Assembly (NCBI GenBank): GCA_017450065.1
Contig: JAFSYI010000059.1
Coordinates: 1-64,000, forward strand
Reading direction: 5' to 3'
DNA length: 64,000 bases
From: Lachnospiraceae bacterium
GTDB lineage: Bacteria; Bacillota; Clostridia; Lachnospirales; Lachnospiraceae
The notes under the pieces are model-generated. The model was not told where the DNA came from, ran no database searches, and worked only from the letters and a program-made list of their open reading frames with translations. A program made the position numbers and the translations under genes. How positions within the stretch are numbered: the stretch's first letter is position 1; the number at the start of each line of letters is the position of its first letter. This document shows, in pieces, positions 38,554-47,222 of this stretch.

Positions 38554-38571
38554 TATTGATCCGGATAAACG

Positions 38572-38600
38572 GTGGAACCGGTGAACTGTCCACTGATTCC
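38572..38600. repeat. Diverged REP copy
   Basis: GGAACCGGTGAACTGTCCAC matches the inverted core GGAACCGGAGAACCGTCCCC with several changes. Confidence 0.65.
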
Positions 38601-38679
38601 TTCTTTTGTGCATTAATAACAAAATTAAGTAAAGCAAATTGTATATAAGGTAAAATAAAGGTAAACAGCGCAAAATTGC

Positions 38680-38707
38680 TTGACTAATTCGCATTAACGG
38701 ATATAAT
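38680..38707 (+). promoter_or_regulatory. Promoter of the second hemicellulose importer
   Basis: TTGACT and TATAAT are spaced by 16 bases, as in the promoter at 34944. The upstream block AATTGTATATAAGGTAAA is identical. AAATTAAGTAATCC and TTTACTTAATTAAA follow the -10 and are operator candidates. Confidence 0.8.
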
Positions 38708-38761
38708 TAAATTAAGTAATCCATTAAACGTATTTACTTAATTAAACAGGAGGAAAAACTT

Positions 38762-40234
38762 ATGAAGTTAAAAAAAGTACTTGCAATCTGTCTTGCATCA
38801 GCAATGACTTTCTCACTTGCAGCCTGTGGCGGCACAGCAGCAGCTCCGGCTCCGGCGGCAGCGGATAACACTGCAGGTGAGACAGACGAAGCGGAAGAGG
38901 AAGACACAGTGGAAGAGGACACTGCAGAAGCAGACGCAGCTGATGACAGCGCAGAAGAGACAGCCGGCGAAGTTCCCACCTACACACAGCTTAATCTGGC
39001 TGATTACGGGGATGTATCGGCAACGATCAAGTTCCTTCATCATAAGACCGACAGGGCAGAAGATGGAACCATGGATAAGATGGTAGCGGAATTCAATAAG
39101 GAGTTCCCCAATATTGCGGTTGAGATGGAAGCGGTTACAGATTACGCCGAGGATTCACTCCTTCGTCTTTCGACAGGTGATTGGGGCGACATAATGTTCA
39201 TCCCTGCAGTCGACAAGGTAGATCTTCCGGAATTCTTTATGCCGTTTGATACATATGACAATCTTTCGGCTGAACTTAATTTCGTTGACAACTGGAAATA
39301 CGACGGGAAGTGCTACGGTATTCCTTACATGGCTAACGCACAGGGCGTTCTTTACAACAAGGCAGTATTTGAGCAAGCAGGAATAGAGAAGCTCCCCACG
39401 ACTCCTACCGAGTTCCTTGACGATCTTAAGCTTATCAAGGATAAGACAGATGCGATCCCTCTTTATACCAACTATGCAGCAGGCTGGACAATGGGCGCAT
39501 GGGATGCTTACATAGGAATCGTTTCCAACGGAGATGATACCTTCATGCAGCAGAAGTTCGCTCATACTGCAGAGCCCTTCAAGGATCCCGGTGATGATAC
39601 AGGTATATACAACCTTTACAGAATACTGTTTGATGCTGTTGCAAACGGACTTATCGAGGATGACTACACAACTACAGACTGGGAGAGCTGCAAGGGTATG
39701 CTTAACCGCGGTGAGATAGGAACGATGGTTCTTGGTTCGTGGGCATATGCTCAGATGCAGGAAGCAGGCGATACTCCCGAGAACGTAGGATACATGCCCT
39801 TCCCCATGACGGTAGGCGGCAAGCAGTATGTAAACGCCGGCGGCGATTACAATTATGCTATCAATGTTAATTCTTCAGATGAGAACAAGCTTGCATCACT
39901 TATCTTTGTTAAGTGGATGGTTGAGAAATCCGATTGGTGCTACAATGAAGGTGGTTACACCGTAGTTAAGGGTGGTAAGAATCCTGATATGTACGCTGCA
40001 TTTGACGGATGTGAGGTTCTTTCCGATCAGCCGGCCAAGGAAGGAGAGGAGACACTCCTTAACGATATAAACGCAGAGTCAGAGCTTTCCTTCAATGCAG
40101 GCGGAAACGATAAGGTTCAGAGGATCGTTGAGGCAGCTGCCACAGGTTCGGAATCCCTCGATGATATTTATACCGAGTGGACACAGAAGTGGAACGATGC
40201 TCAGGAAGAGCTTGAGATTTCCGTAGATTACTGA
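38762..40234 (+). CDS. ABC transporter sugar-binding lipoprotein (family 1)
   Basis: A 490-residue lipoprotein with signal KVLAICLASAMTFSLAACGG, an acidic Ala/Glu/Asp/Thr linker of about 50 residues and a cluster B fold (ATIKFLHHKTDRAEDGTMDKMVAEFNKEFPNIAVEM, YGIPYMANAQGVLYNKAVFEQAGIEKLPTTPTEFL). The binding domain differs clearly from the other binding protein of the module despite the near-identical signal region, so the two importers probably take different oligosaccharides. The ATG follows AGGAGG. Two permease genes follow. Confidence 0.93.
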   Translation: MKLKKVLAICLASAMTFSLAACGGTAAAPAPAAADNTAGETDEAEEEDTVEEDTAEADAADDSAEETAGEVPTYTQLNLADYGDVSATIKFLHHKTDRAEDGTMDKMVAEFNKEFPNIAVEMEAVTDYAEDSLLRLSTGDWGDIMFIPAVDKVDLPEFFMPFDTYDNLSAELNFVDNWKYDGKCYGIPYMANAQGVLYNKAVFEQAGIEKLPTTPTEFLDDLKLIKDKTDAIPLYTNYAAGWTMGAWDAYIGIVSNGDDTFMQQKFAHTAEPFKDPGDDTGIYNLYRILFDAVANGLIEDDYTTTDWESCKGMLNRGEIGTMVLGSWAYAQMQEAGDTPENVGYMPFPMTVGGKQYVNAGGDYNYAINVNSSDENKLASLIFVKWMVEKSDWCYNEGGYTVVKGGKNPDMYAAFDGCEVLSDQPAKEGEETLLNDINAESELSFNAGGNDKVQRIVEAAATGSESLDDIYTEWTQKWNDAQEELEISVDY

Positions 40235-40258
40235 TAATAACAGACATTTCAAATTTGT

Positions 40259-40289
40259 GTGCCGGCTGTATTCAACACGGCCGGCGCAC
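40259..40289. repeat. Hairpin between binding-protein and permease genes
   Basis: GTGCCGGC and GCCGGCGCAC form a GC-rich stem with a small bulge around TGTATTCAACACG. It occupies the same position as the hairpins after the binding-protein genes at 9743 and 35019. Confidence 0.6.
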
Positions 40290-40349
40290 TTAAGAGGAAT
40301 GCAGGATCACATCGTCAGGTATAAGAATTCCCGAGGAGAAGAGGTTAAT

Positions 40350-41288
40350 ATGAGCGTATCGGCAAATACTACCGTAAAAAAGAATAAGCGTACATTCGGA
40401 GAGTGGTTAAGAAGCAGAGATGGTCAGAGGGTGCTGGTCATGTTAGCCTTTCTTATCATACCGATGGTATTGTTAATGGTGTTCACCTATATCCCTTTTG
40501 CAGAAATGGTGAAGTTCAGCTTCTATAATATGAAATACATAGGCGCAAGGAAGTTTGTGGGATGGAAGAATTATATCAAGGTATTCTCAAGAAAGGATTG
40601 CTTCGGAGCTCTTAAGCTGTCCCTCTATTATATGGGAGGATCGGTTGTACAGTTGTCACTGGCGCTGTATCTTGCAACCATTCTTAGCTTCAAGGTAAAG
40701 GGCGGCGACGTGTTTAAGGGATTTATGTTCTTTCCTTTTCTTATAAACGGTATTGCGATAGGTTTTATTTTTAAATTCTTCTATACCAGAGGCTTCGTAT
40801 TTGATACGGTTCTGCAGTGGTGCGGCTTTCAGCTGGACTCCCTCCCTTACTGGTTGAAAGACCGCAGCATTAACAACATTTCACTGGTAGGGACCAGCGT
40901 TTGGCGGTATTTCGGTCAGAACATGGTGCTTTTTATCGGTGCGATCATGTCCGTCGACAATGAGCTTTATGAGGCTGCAATGCTTGACGGAGCCAATAAG
41001 TTCCAACAGTTCAGATACATAATAATGCCGAGTATCAAGACTATCTTTGTTCTGAATGTCATTCTTTCAATATCGGGTTCGCTTAGTGCTTTTGAACCTC
41101 CTTATGTAATTACGGACGGCGCGAACGGAACCGGAACCTATTTTGTGGTAATGCATGAGATAGCCCATACCCAGCAGAAGGTTGGACTGGCCTCGGCCAT
41201 GGCAGTTGTACTGCTTTTGATTATTTTTGCGGTAACTATACTACAGAAGCTGTTCTTTAAGTATGTTTTCAAGGATGGGACCGAATAA
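40350..41288 (+). CDS. ABC sugar transporter permease (UgpA type)
   Basis: A 312-residue permease with six membrane segments (RVLVMLAFLIIPMVLLMVFTYIPFAEMVKFSFYNM) and EAA loop YEAAMLDGANKFQQFRYIIMPSI. I chose the ATG after GAGGAGAAGAGG. The frame is open 31 codons further upstream, but that part crosses the intergenic hairpin and has no usable start context. It pairs with the permease that follows after 17 bases. Confidence 0.92.
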   Translation: MSVSANTTVKKNKRTFGEWLRSRDGQRVLVMLAFLIIPMVLLMVFTYIPFAEMVKFSFYNMKYIGARKFVGWKNYIKVFSRKDCFGALKLSLYYMGGSVVQLSLALYLATILSFKVKGGDVFKGFMFFPFLINGIAIGFIFKFFYTRGFVFDTVLQWCGFQLDSLPYWLKDRSINNISLVGTSVWRYFGQNMVLFIGAIMSVDNELYEAAMLDGANKFQQFRYIIMPSIKTIFVLNVILSISGSLSAFEPPYVITDGANGTGTYFVVMHEIAHTQQKVGLASAMAVVLLLIIFAVTILQKLFFKYVFKDGTE

Positions 41289-41305
41289 AGGAAGGAGGAT
41301 CGGAA

Positions 41306-42154
41306 ATGAGTATTTCAGAAAAAATCGGTAAATATGTATTGATATTTTTTAAATATTTTTCACTTGTGTTCTTCTCCTTTGTCGCACTGCTTCCCGTTGT
41401 ATCATGTGTGATCACGGCTTTTAAGACAGATGAAGAATATCAGAATACGAACGTAATGGTACTCCCGAAGAGCTGGCTTAACTTTGAGAACTTCGCAAAT
41501 GCCTTTGAAAAAGCGGGTATGGGACGTGCCTTCATTAACTCGACGATAATCCTTATATGCGTGCTGGTGTTTTCAACACTTATAGGAACCCAGCTTGCAT
41601 ATGTGCTTAACAGATTTAAGTTTCCCGGGAACAAGCTTATAAGAAATATGTTTCTCTTTGCGTCGATGCTTCCGGGTGTCGCAATGCAGATCCCGGTCTA
41701 TGAGATCATGTACAAGCTTGGCTTCATAAATCTGCTTCCGGGTTATATCACTGTAATGTGCGGGACGGATGTAATAGCGATATACATATATATCCAGTTC
41801 TTTGAAAACATTGATATTGCTCTTGATGAATCGGCAATAGTGGACGGGGCATCATACTTTACGATCTTCTACAGGATACTTCTTCCACTTCTTAAGCCTG
41901 CGATAGTTACATCCTGTATCCTGAAAGGCGTCGGAACCTATAATGAATACTACATGGCCAATATGTACCTTCAGGATAAGACAAGGCTTGCCACGGTTGC
42001 AACGTCACTGTATACCTTCGTGGGGCCGCTCGGCAGCAAATACAATCTTATCTGCGCAGGTGTTATCATCTCGCTGCTGCCGGCTCTTATAGTATTCATC
42101 ACATGCCAGAAGCAGATATATTCCGGCCTTACATCAGGAGCAGTCAAAGGATAA
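41306..42154 (+). CDS. ABC sugar transporter permease (UgpE type)
   Basis: A 282-residue permease with six membrane segments and EAA loop DESAIVDGASYFTIFYRILLPLLKP. It ends with the family's QIYSGLTSGAVKG. AAGGAAGGAGG precedes the ATG. Two REP copies follow the stop and separate it from the fructokinase gene. Confidence 0.93.
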   Translation: MSISEKIGKYVLIFFKYFSLVFFSFVALLPVVSCVITAFKTDEEYQNTNVMVLPKSWLNFENFANAFEKAGMGRAFINSTIILICVLVFSTLIGTQLAYVLNRFKFPGNKLIRNMFLFASMLPGVAMQIPVYEIMYKLGFINLLPGYITVMCGTDVIAIYIYIQFFENIDIALDESAIVDGASYFTIFYRILLPLLKPAIVTSCILKGVGTYNEYYMANMYLQDKTRLATVATSLYTFVGPLGSKYNLICAGVIISLLPALIVFITCQKQIYSGLTSGAVKG

Positions 42155-42155
42155 A

Positions 42156-42184
42156 GGGAACCAGGGGACGGTTCTGTGGTTCCC
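42156..42184. repeat. REP copy
   Basis: GGGAACCAGGGGACGGTTCT followed by GTGGTTCCC. This is the cleanest full-length copy: GGGAACC and GGTTCCC arms around the conserved core. Confidence 0.9.
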
Positions 42185-42196
42185 GAAGAAGAAAAA

Positions 42197-42226
42197 GGGA
42201 AGACAAGGGGACGGTTCTACTGTCTT
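42197..42226. repeat. REP copy with changed but complementary arms
   Basis: AAGACAAGGGGACGGTTCT followed by ACTGTCTT. The arms are AAGACA and TGTCTT instead of GGGAACC and GGTTCCC, while the core is unchanged, so the hairpin is kept by paired changes. Confidence 0.85.
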
Positions 42227-42249
42227 AATACGAAAAAGAGGTGATTTTA

Positions 42250-43206
42250 ATGAAAATATTATGTGTGGGTGAGATGCTTATCGACTTCACGCCTGTAAAT
42301 GGAATGAATAATACATATACTGCCAATCCCGGCGGGGCACCTGCCAATGTTGCGGTCAGTGCAGCAAGGAATGGTATAGAGGCAGGGTTCCTCGGAAAGA
42401 TAGGAAATGATGATTTCGGAAAACTGCTGGTCAATACTTTAAAGAAGGATGACGTTAAGCTGCTTGTTCCCGGGCTTACCGATGAGGCGACCACAACGAT
42501 GGCTTTTGTAACTCTCGATGAAACGGGAGACAGGTCATTTACATTTGCAAGGAAGCCCGGAGCCGATCTTCTTCTCAATGAAGAGGATGTAGATAAGGTT
42601 GATTTCTCTGAATGGGATATCGTACATGCAGGTTCGGTGAGCCAGTCCGGAACACCGTCGAGAGATGCGGTGCTGAAGGCACTTGGAAAGGCAAAGGAAG
42701 CCGGGAAGCTGGTAAGCTTTGATATTAATTACAGAGATAAGATATGGAGCGCTGATGATTGCAGACGTGAGTCCGAAAAAATATATCCGCTTACGGATCT
42801 TATGAAGATATCGGATGAGGAGCTTGATTTCGTAGGCGGCGAAGAGAATATCCCTGTATTTATGAAAAATAACGGGATAACGGTACTGGCACTGACGCTC
42901 GGAGGTGAAGGAGCCAGGATTTATTACAATAATACAGGCAGTAAGGAGAGTGTTGTATCGACAGATATTTCGGCCATGAGTGCCAAGGTGGTTGATACGA
43001 CAGGTGCCGGAGATGCATATTGGGGAGGCTTCCTTTCAAGCCTTTTGAACCAGGGAGTAAGAAGCGTCTCGGATATAACACCTGAGAAGCTTTCGATGGC
43101 AGGACGATACGGAGCAGTGGCAGGCGGGTTGTGTATTCAGAAACCCGGAGGAATACCGGCATTGCCGTATAAAGAAGATATTGAGAAAATAACCGGAGAA
43201 AAATAA
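42250..43206 (+). CDS. PfkB-family sugar kinase, probable fructokinase
   Basis: A 318-residue ribokinase-fold kinase of normal length. The N-terminal signature is GEMLIDFTPV with the substrate-loop PGGAPANVAVSAARNG, and the C-terminal PfkB motif is DTTGAGDAYWGGFLSSLL with the catalytic Asp. The sequence is of the ScrK/fructokinase type. The ATG lies six bases after AAGAGGTGA. Placement before beta-mannosidase and a mannose-isomerase-like gene supports the role of phosphorylating fructose made from mannose. Other sugars such as 2-keto acids are less likely but not excluded. Confidence 0.85.
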   Translation: MKILCVGEMLIDFTPVNGMNNTYTANPGGAPANVAVSAARNGIEAGFLGKIGNDDFGKLLVNTLKKDDVKLLVPGLTDEATTTMAFVTLDETGDRSFTFARKPGADLLLNEEDVDKVDFSEWDIVHAGSVSQSGTPSRDAVLKALGKAKEAGKLVSFDINYRDKIWSADDCRRESEKIYPLTDLMKISDEELDFVGGEENIPVFMKNNGITVLALTLGGEGARIYYNNTGSKESVVSTDISAMSAKVVDTTGAGDAYWGGFLSSLLNQGVRSVSDITPEKLSMAGRYGAVAGGLCIQKPGGIPALPYKEDIEKITGEK

Positions 43207-43232
43207 CCGGAGAACCGTCCCCGGGACCCCGG
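43206..43232. repeat. REP copy overlapping the fructokinase stop
   Basis: CCGGAGAACCGTCCCCGGG followed by ACCCCGG. It begins directly at the kinase stop codon and ends just before the mannosidase ribosome binding site. Confidence 0.8.
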
Positions 43233-43249
43233 TATAGGAGACTAAAAAG

Positions 43250-45811
43250 ATGAGAAGAATAGATAAAAACCAGACATGGAAGATGAAAATATTATCCGCA
43301 GAGAATGATTATATTCCTGCGAAAGTACCGGGGTCGGTATATAATGACCTGCTTGAAGCAGGTATGATGGAAGATCCTTATTACAGAGACAATGAGGATG
43401 CTGCCCTTGAGCTTATGAAGAATGATTTCGTTTATGAGGGAAGCTTCACCTTTGATAATAAAGAAGCAGAAGAGGCAGATGAGGTACTCCTTCGCTTTAA
43501 CGGACTTGATACTATCGCGGATATAGAGCTTAACGGAAATGCTTTGGGTTATGCCGATAACATGCACAGGGTTTGGGAGTATTCGGTTAAGGAGCTGCTG
43601 AAGCCCGATATGAACAATATTAAGATAGTTTTTCATTCGCCTGTAAAATATATCTCAGAGCAGTATGAGAAGGATCCGGCGATCCTTGGCACAGAGGATG
43701 CAATGAGAGGTTTCCCCAAGATACGTAAGGGACATTATATGTTCGGATGGGACTGGGGTCCGAGGCTTCCCGATGCAGGCATCTGGAAGGATGTTGAACT
43801 GCTGGCGGTAAAGAAGGCAAGATTCACCGGCGTATATTTAAGACAGGATTTCAATGAGGATCTGTCGAGCGTAAGCTTAAGCGTTGAACCGTCGGTGTGC
43901 CCTGCAGGATATGATGAGGAAATTAAGCTTTTCGGCAACAAGACATTAAAGGCAAGGAAGAACAGCAGTGTATACGACTGCGTAGAAGAACTTCATGTTC
44001 TTGTTACGGTAACGGATCCTGATGGAAATAAACTGTACGATAGAACGGATATTACAACGGACATTGCAAAGAATGATTCCGGAAAAACAGGCGCTCAGTC
44101 ACTGGTCATTGAAGATCCCAGGCTCTGGTGGCCGAACGGCCTTGGGGAGCAGCCCCTGTATACAATCACCGTAGAACTTGCGGATAACGAAGGAAATGTA
44201 TGTGATGACTGGAGCAGACGGATCGGCCTTCGCAAGATGGAAATGAGTACCGCTAAGGATGAGTACGGATCTGAATTCGCTCACGTTGTTAATAATGTGA
44301 AGTTCTTTGCGATGGGCGCGGATTACATCCCTGAGGACAATATCCTTTCAAGAACAAGTCGTGAGCGCACATATGATCTTATCAGACAGTGTGTTGCTGC
44401 CAATTTCAACTGCATAAGAGTATGGGGCGGAGGTCTGTATCCTTCGGATGATTTCTATGATGCCTGTGATGAAATGGGACTTGTGGTATGGGAGGATTTC
44501 ATGTTCGCCTGTGCCAATTACAGGCTGACCCATGACTTTGAAGAAAGCATTCTTGCAGAGCTTCGCGATAATATCAGAAGACTCCGTCATCATGCAAGCC
44601 TTGGTCTGTGGTGCGGAAATAACGAGATGGAAATGTTTGTTCTGAAGGGAGAGTGGGGAGCAAAGAATGAGATAAAGAGTGATTATGTAAAGATATATGA
44701 GTATCTTTTCCCCAGGCTTCTTGAAGAAGAGGATCCCGACAGGTTCTATTGGCCGGCATCTCCCTCGTGCGGAGGCGGCTTCGATGAGCCTGATTCTCCG
44801 GATAGAGGTGATGTACATTACTGGGACGTATGGCACGGGAATAAACCGTTTACCGAATACAGAAAATTCTATTTCAGATATCTTTCTGAATTCGGATTCC
44901 AGTCATTCCCGTCGATAAAGACAGTTGAAAGCTTCACCGAGCCTGAGGACAGGAATGTGTTCTCGTATGTTATGGAGAAGCATCAGAGAAATGCGTCTGC
45001 CAACGGTAAGATCATGAATTATATGGAGCAGACCTTCCTGTATCCGAATGATCTGGACACTCTTATTTATGCTTCACAGCTCCTCCAGGCTGAGGCGATA
45101 AAGTATGGGGTGGAACATTTCAGACGCAACCGCGGAAGATGTATGGGTACTGTTTACTGGCAGTTAAATGACTGTTGGCCGGTTGCTTCATGGTCATCCA
45201 TTGATTACTACGGAAGGTGGAAGGCACTGCATTACTATGCAAGGAGATTTTTCGCACCGTTTATGGTGTCATGCGAGGAGGAGGGACTTCTCTCACAGAC
45301 CATGAATACAAACGCCGAGCCCTTTGATGTAAAGAAGTCGATAAGACTGAGCGTTGCCAACGAATCCATGACCGAAAGAAAAGGAAGAGTCTGCTGGCAG
45401 CTTCGTAAAGCCGACGGAAGTATTCTAAAGGAAGAATCTGAAGAGGTTACGGTACCTGCGCTTTCATCAATGTGGCTTGAGAAAAAGGAGCTTAAGGAAG
45501 CGGGGCTTTATGATAATTATGTAAGCTATCAGCTGTATGAAAATGATGAGGTTATATCTGAGGGAACGGTCCTGTTCTGTGCACCCAAGCATTTCAGGTT
45601 CATGGATCCCGGGCTTTCCATAAGGACAGAAGGCGATGAGATAGTGGTTTCATCAGTGCGTTACGCAAGAAGCATCGAGATAAGAAACGAAAACGATGAT
45701 CTGATCCTTTCGGATAACTTCTTTGATCTTAACGGCGGTGAGAAGAGGATTAAGATATTAAAAGGAGAACCCGCTTTACTTTCCGTAAGAAGTGTTTACA
45801 GTATCAGATAA
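43250..45811 (+). CDS. Beta-mannosidase, glycoside hydrolase family 2
   Basis: An 853-residue cytoplasmic exo-beta-mannosidase of normal family length. The family markers are VPGSVYNDLLEAGMMEDPYYRDNE at the start, MFGWDWGPRLPDAGIWKDV, and IRVWGGGLYPSDDFYDACDEMGLVVWEDFMFACANY. The acid/base is E459 in WCGNNEME and the nucleophile is E547 in SEFGFQSFPS. It removes terminal beta-mannose from imported manno-oligosaccharides. AGGAGA precedes the ATG. Neighbours on both sides (fructokinase, mannose-isomerase-like and cellobiose 2-epimerase genes) fit a mannan route. Confidence 0.94.
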   Translation: MRRIDKNQTWKMKILSAENDYIPAKVPGSVYNDLLEAGMMEDPYYRDNEDAALELMKNDFVYEGSFTFDNKEAEEADEVLLRFNGLDTIADIELNGNALGYADNMHRVWEYSVKELLKPDMNNIKIVFHSPVKYISEQYEKDPAILGTEDAMRGFPKIRKGHYMFGWDWGPRLPDAGIWKDVELLAVKKARFTGVYLRQDFNEDLSSVSLSVEPSVCPAGYDEEIKLFGNKTLKARKNSSVYDCVEELHVLVTVTDPDGNKLYDRTDITTDIAKNDSGKTGAQSLVIEDPRLWWPNGLGEQPLYTITVELADNEGNVCDDWSRRIGLRKMEMSTAKDEYGSEFAHVVNNVKFFAMGADYIPEDNILSRTSRERTYDLIRQCVAANFNCIRVWGGGLYPSDDFYDACDEMGLVVWEDFMFACANYRLTHDFEESILAELRDNIRRLRHHASLGLWCGNNEMEMFVLKGEWGAKNEIKSDYVKIYEYLFPRLLEEEDPDRFYWPASPSCGGGFDEPDSPDRGDVHYWDVWHGNKPFTEYRKFYFRYLSEFGFQSFPSIKTVESFTEPEDRNVFSYVMEKHQRNASANGKIMNYMEQTFLYPNDLDTLIYASQLLQAEAIKYGVEHFRRNRGRCMGTVYWQLNDCWPVASWSSIDYYGRWKALHYYARRFFAPFMVSCEEEGLLSQTMNTNAEPFDVKKSIRLSVANESMTERKGRVCWQLRKADGSILKEESEEVTVPALSSMWLEKKELKEAGLYDNYVSYQLYENDEVISEGTVLFCAPKHFRFMDPGLSIRTEGDEIVVSSVRYARSIEIRNENDDLILSDNFFDLNGGEKRIKILKGEPALLSVRSVYSIR

Positions 45812-45897
45812 GCCTGTGTTGGCCGGGGTGAACCTGCTGTGTTAAGGTCAGCGGTCTGAACTGAAAAAGGAAAAAACATATATAAAAGAGGTATGCA

Positions 45898-47151
45898 ATG
45901 AATAATAAGTATAACATCGATACACAGGAAAACAGGGAGTTTCTTAGGAACAATGCACAGGCTCTTCTGGATTTCGGAAGAAGATTCCCGTCTCCCGGCG
46001 GAGGTAGCTATTATCTCGGCGATGACGGAACTCCATGGGCAGACAGGAACAGAGAGACATGGATCACCTGCCGCATGGCTCATGTGTACAGCATAGGAGC
46101 GATGATGGGAGATGCAGGCAGCAAAGAGCTTGCCGCAGCAGCTATAAAGGGACTCATGGGAGAGCTTAAGGACAGTAAGAACGGCGGATGGTACGCAGGG
46201 CTTACCAGGGATAATGAGATTGTTCCGATGAAGCAGTGTTATGCCCATGCCTTTGTGATACTAGCATCGACAAGCGGAGTGATCGCCGGAATAGAAGGTG
46301 CGGCAGAACTTTTAAGAGAAGCTCTTGCTGTGTATGATAAGTATTTCTGGGATGATAAAGCAGGACTTGCGGTTGATACATGGAATACTGAGTTCACCGA
46401 GCTTGATGGCTACCGCGGAGTAAATGCCAACATGCACACTGTGGAAGCATTTCTTGCGGTTGCGGATACACTTGAGGACGACAAAGGTATTGAGTACAGG
46501 AAACGTGCAGGAAGGATAATCGGTCATGTCATAGAATGGGCGAAGCAGAATGATTACAGGATCCCGGAGCATTTTTCATCGGATTGGGAGCCGCAGCTTG
46601 AGTTAAACAAAGAGACACCGGATGATCCTTTTAAGCCATACGGAGCCACTCCCGGTCACGGAATCGAGTGGGCAAGGCTTATAAGCCAGTGGGCAGGAGC
46701 TTCGGAGGATTTATCCGAAGAGGACAGGCAGGATTACTACGCATATGCCTGCAGGCTATATGACAGAGCAGTAGATGATGCATGGAATAAGGATGGCGCT
46801 CCGGGTATCGTTTATACCACAGACTGGAACGGGAAGCCTGTTGTCCGTGACAGGATGCACTGGACACTGGCAGAGGCTATCAATACCTCGGCTGTGCTTT
46901 ACAGGATAACCGGTAATGCAAAGTATGCGGATGATTATTCCGCATTTATGGAATATCTTGATACAACGGTGCTGGATCATACCTGTGGTTCATGGTTCCA
47001 CCAGCTTGATGAGAACAATAAGCTTAAGGGAACCGTGTGGCCCGGCAAGTCGGATCTGTATCATGCATTCCAGGCCATGCTGATACCATACAGTGACACT
47101 GATGTATCAATCGCAAGAGCTGTATATAACAGAGAGGGAAAAAAAGAATAG
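45898..47151 (+). CDS. AGE-family sugar isomerase, probable D-mannose isomerase (YihS-like)
   Basis: A 417-residue (alpha/alpha)6-barrel enzyme of the N-acylglucosamine 2-epimerase superfamily. It matches the YihS/mannose isomerase branch: ETWITCRMAHVYSIGAMMGD, GGWYAGLTRDNEIVPMKQCYAHAF, YRGVNANMHTVEAFLAVAD, PGHGIEWARL and the end TVWPGKSDLYHAFQAMLIP. Conserved His residues in NANMH and TPGH are the likely catalytic pair. Enzymes of this branch convert mannose to fructose, or sulfoquinovose to sulfofructose. Beta-mannosidase upstream and fructokinase nearby make mannose the likely substrate. Confidence 0.88.
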   Translation: MNNKYNIDTQENREFLRNNAQALLDFGRRFPSPGGGSYYLGDDGTPWADRNRETWITCRMAHVYSIGAMMGDAGSKELAAAAIKGLMGELKDSKNGGWYAGLTRDNEIVPMKQCYAHAFVILASTSGVIAGIEGAAELLREALAVYDKYFWDDKAGLAVDTWNTEFTELDGYRGVNANMHTVEAFLAVADTLEDDKGIEYRKRAGRIIGHVIEWAKQNDYRIPEHFSSDWEPQLELNKETPDDPFKPYGATPGHGIEWARLISQWAGASEDLSEEDRQDYYAYACRLYDRAVDDAWNKDGAPGIVYTTDWNGKPVVRDRMHWTLAEAINTSAVLYRITGNAKYADDYSAFMEYLDTTVLDHTCGSWFHQLDENNKLKGTVWPGKSDLYHAFQAMLIPYSDTDVSIARAVYNREGKKE

Positions 47152-47222
47152 TTGAAAACGTAAGGAATATAAAAATACATCTGACAGTTCGAAGTGATAG
47201 AAAATCTGAAATGGAGAGACAT

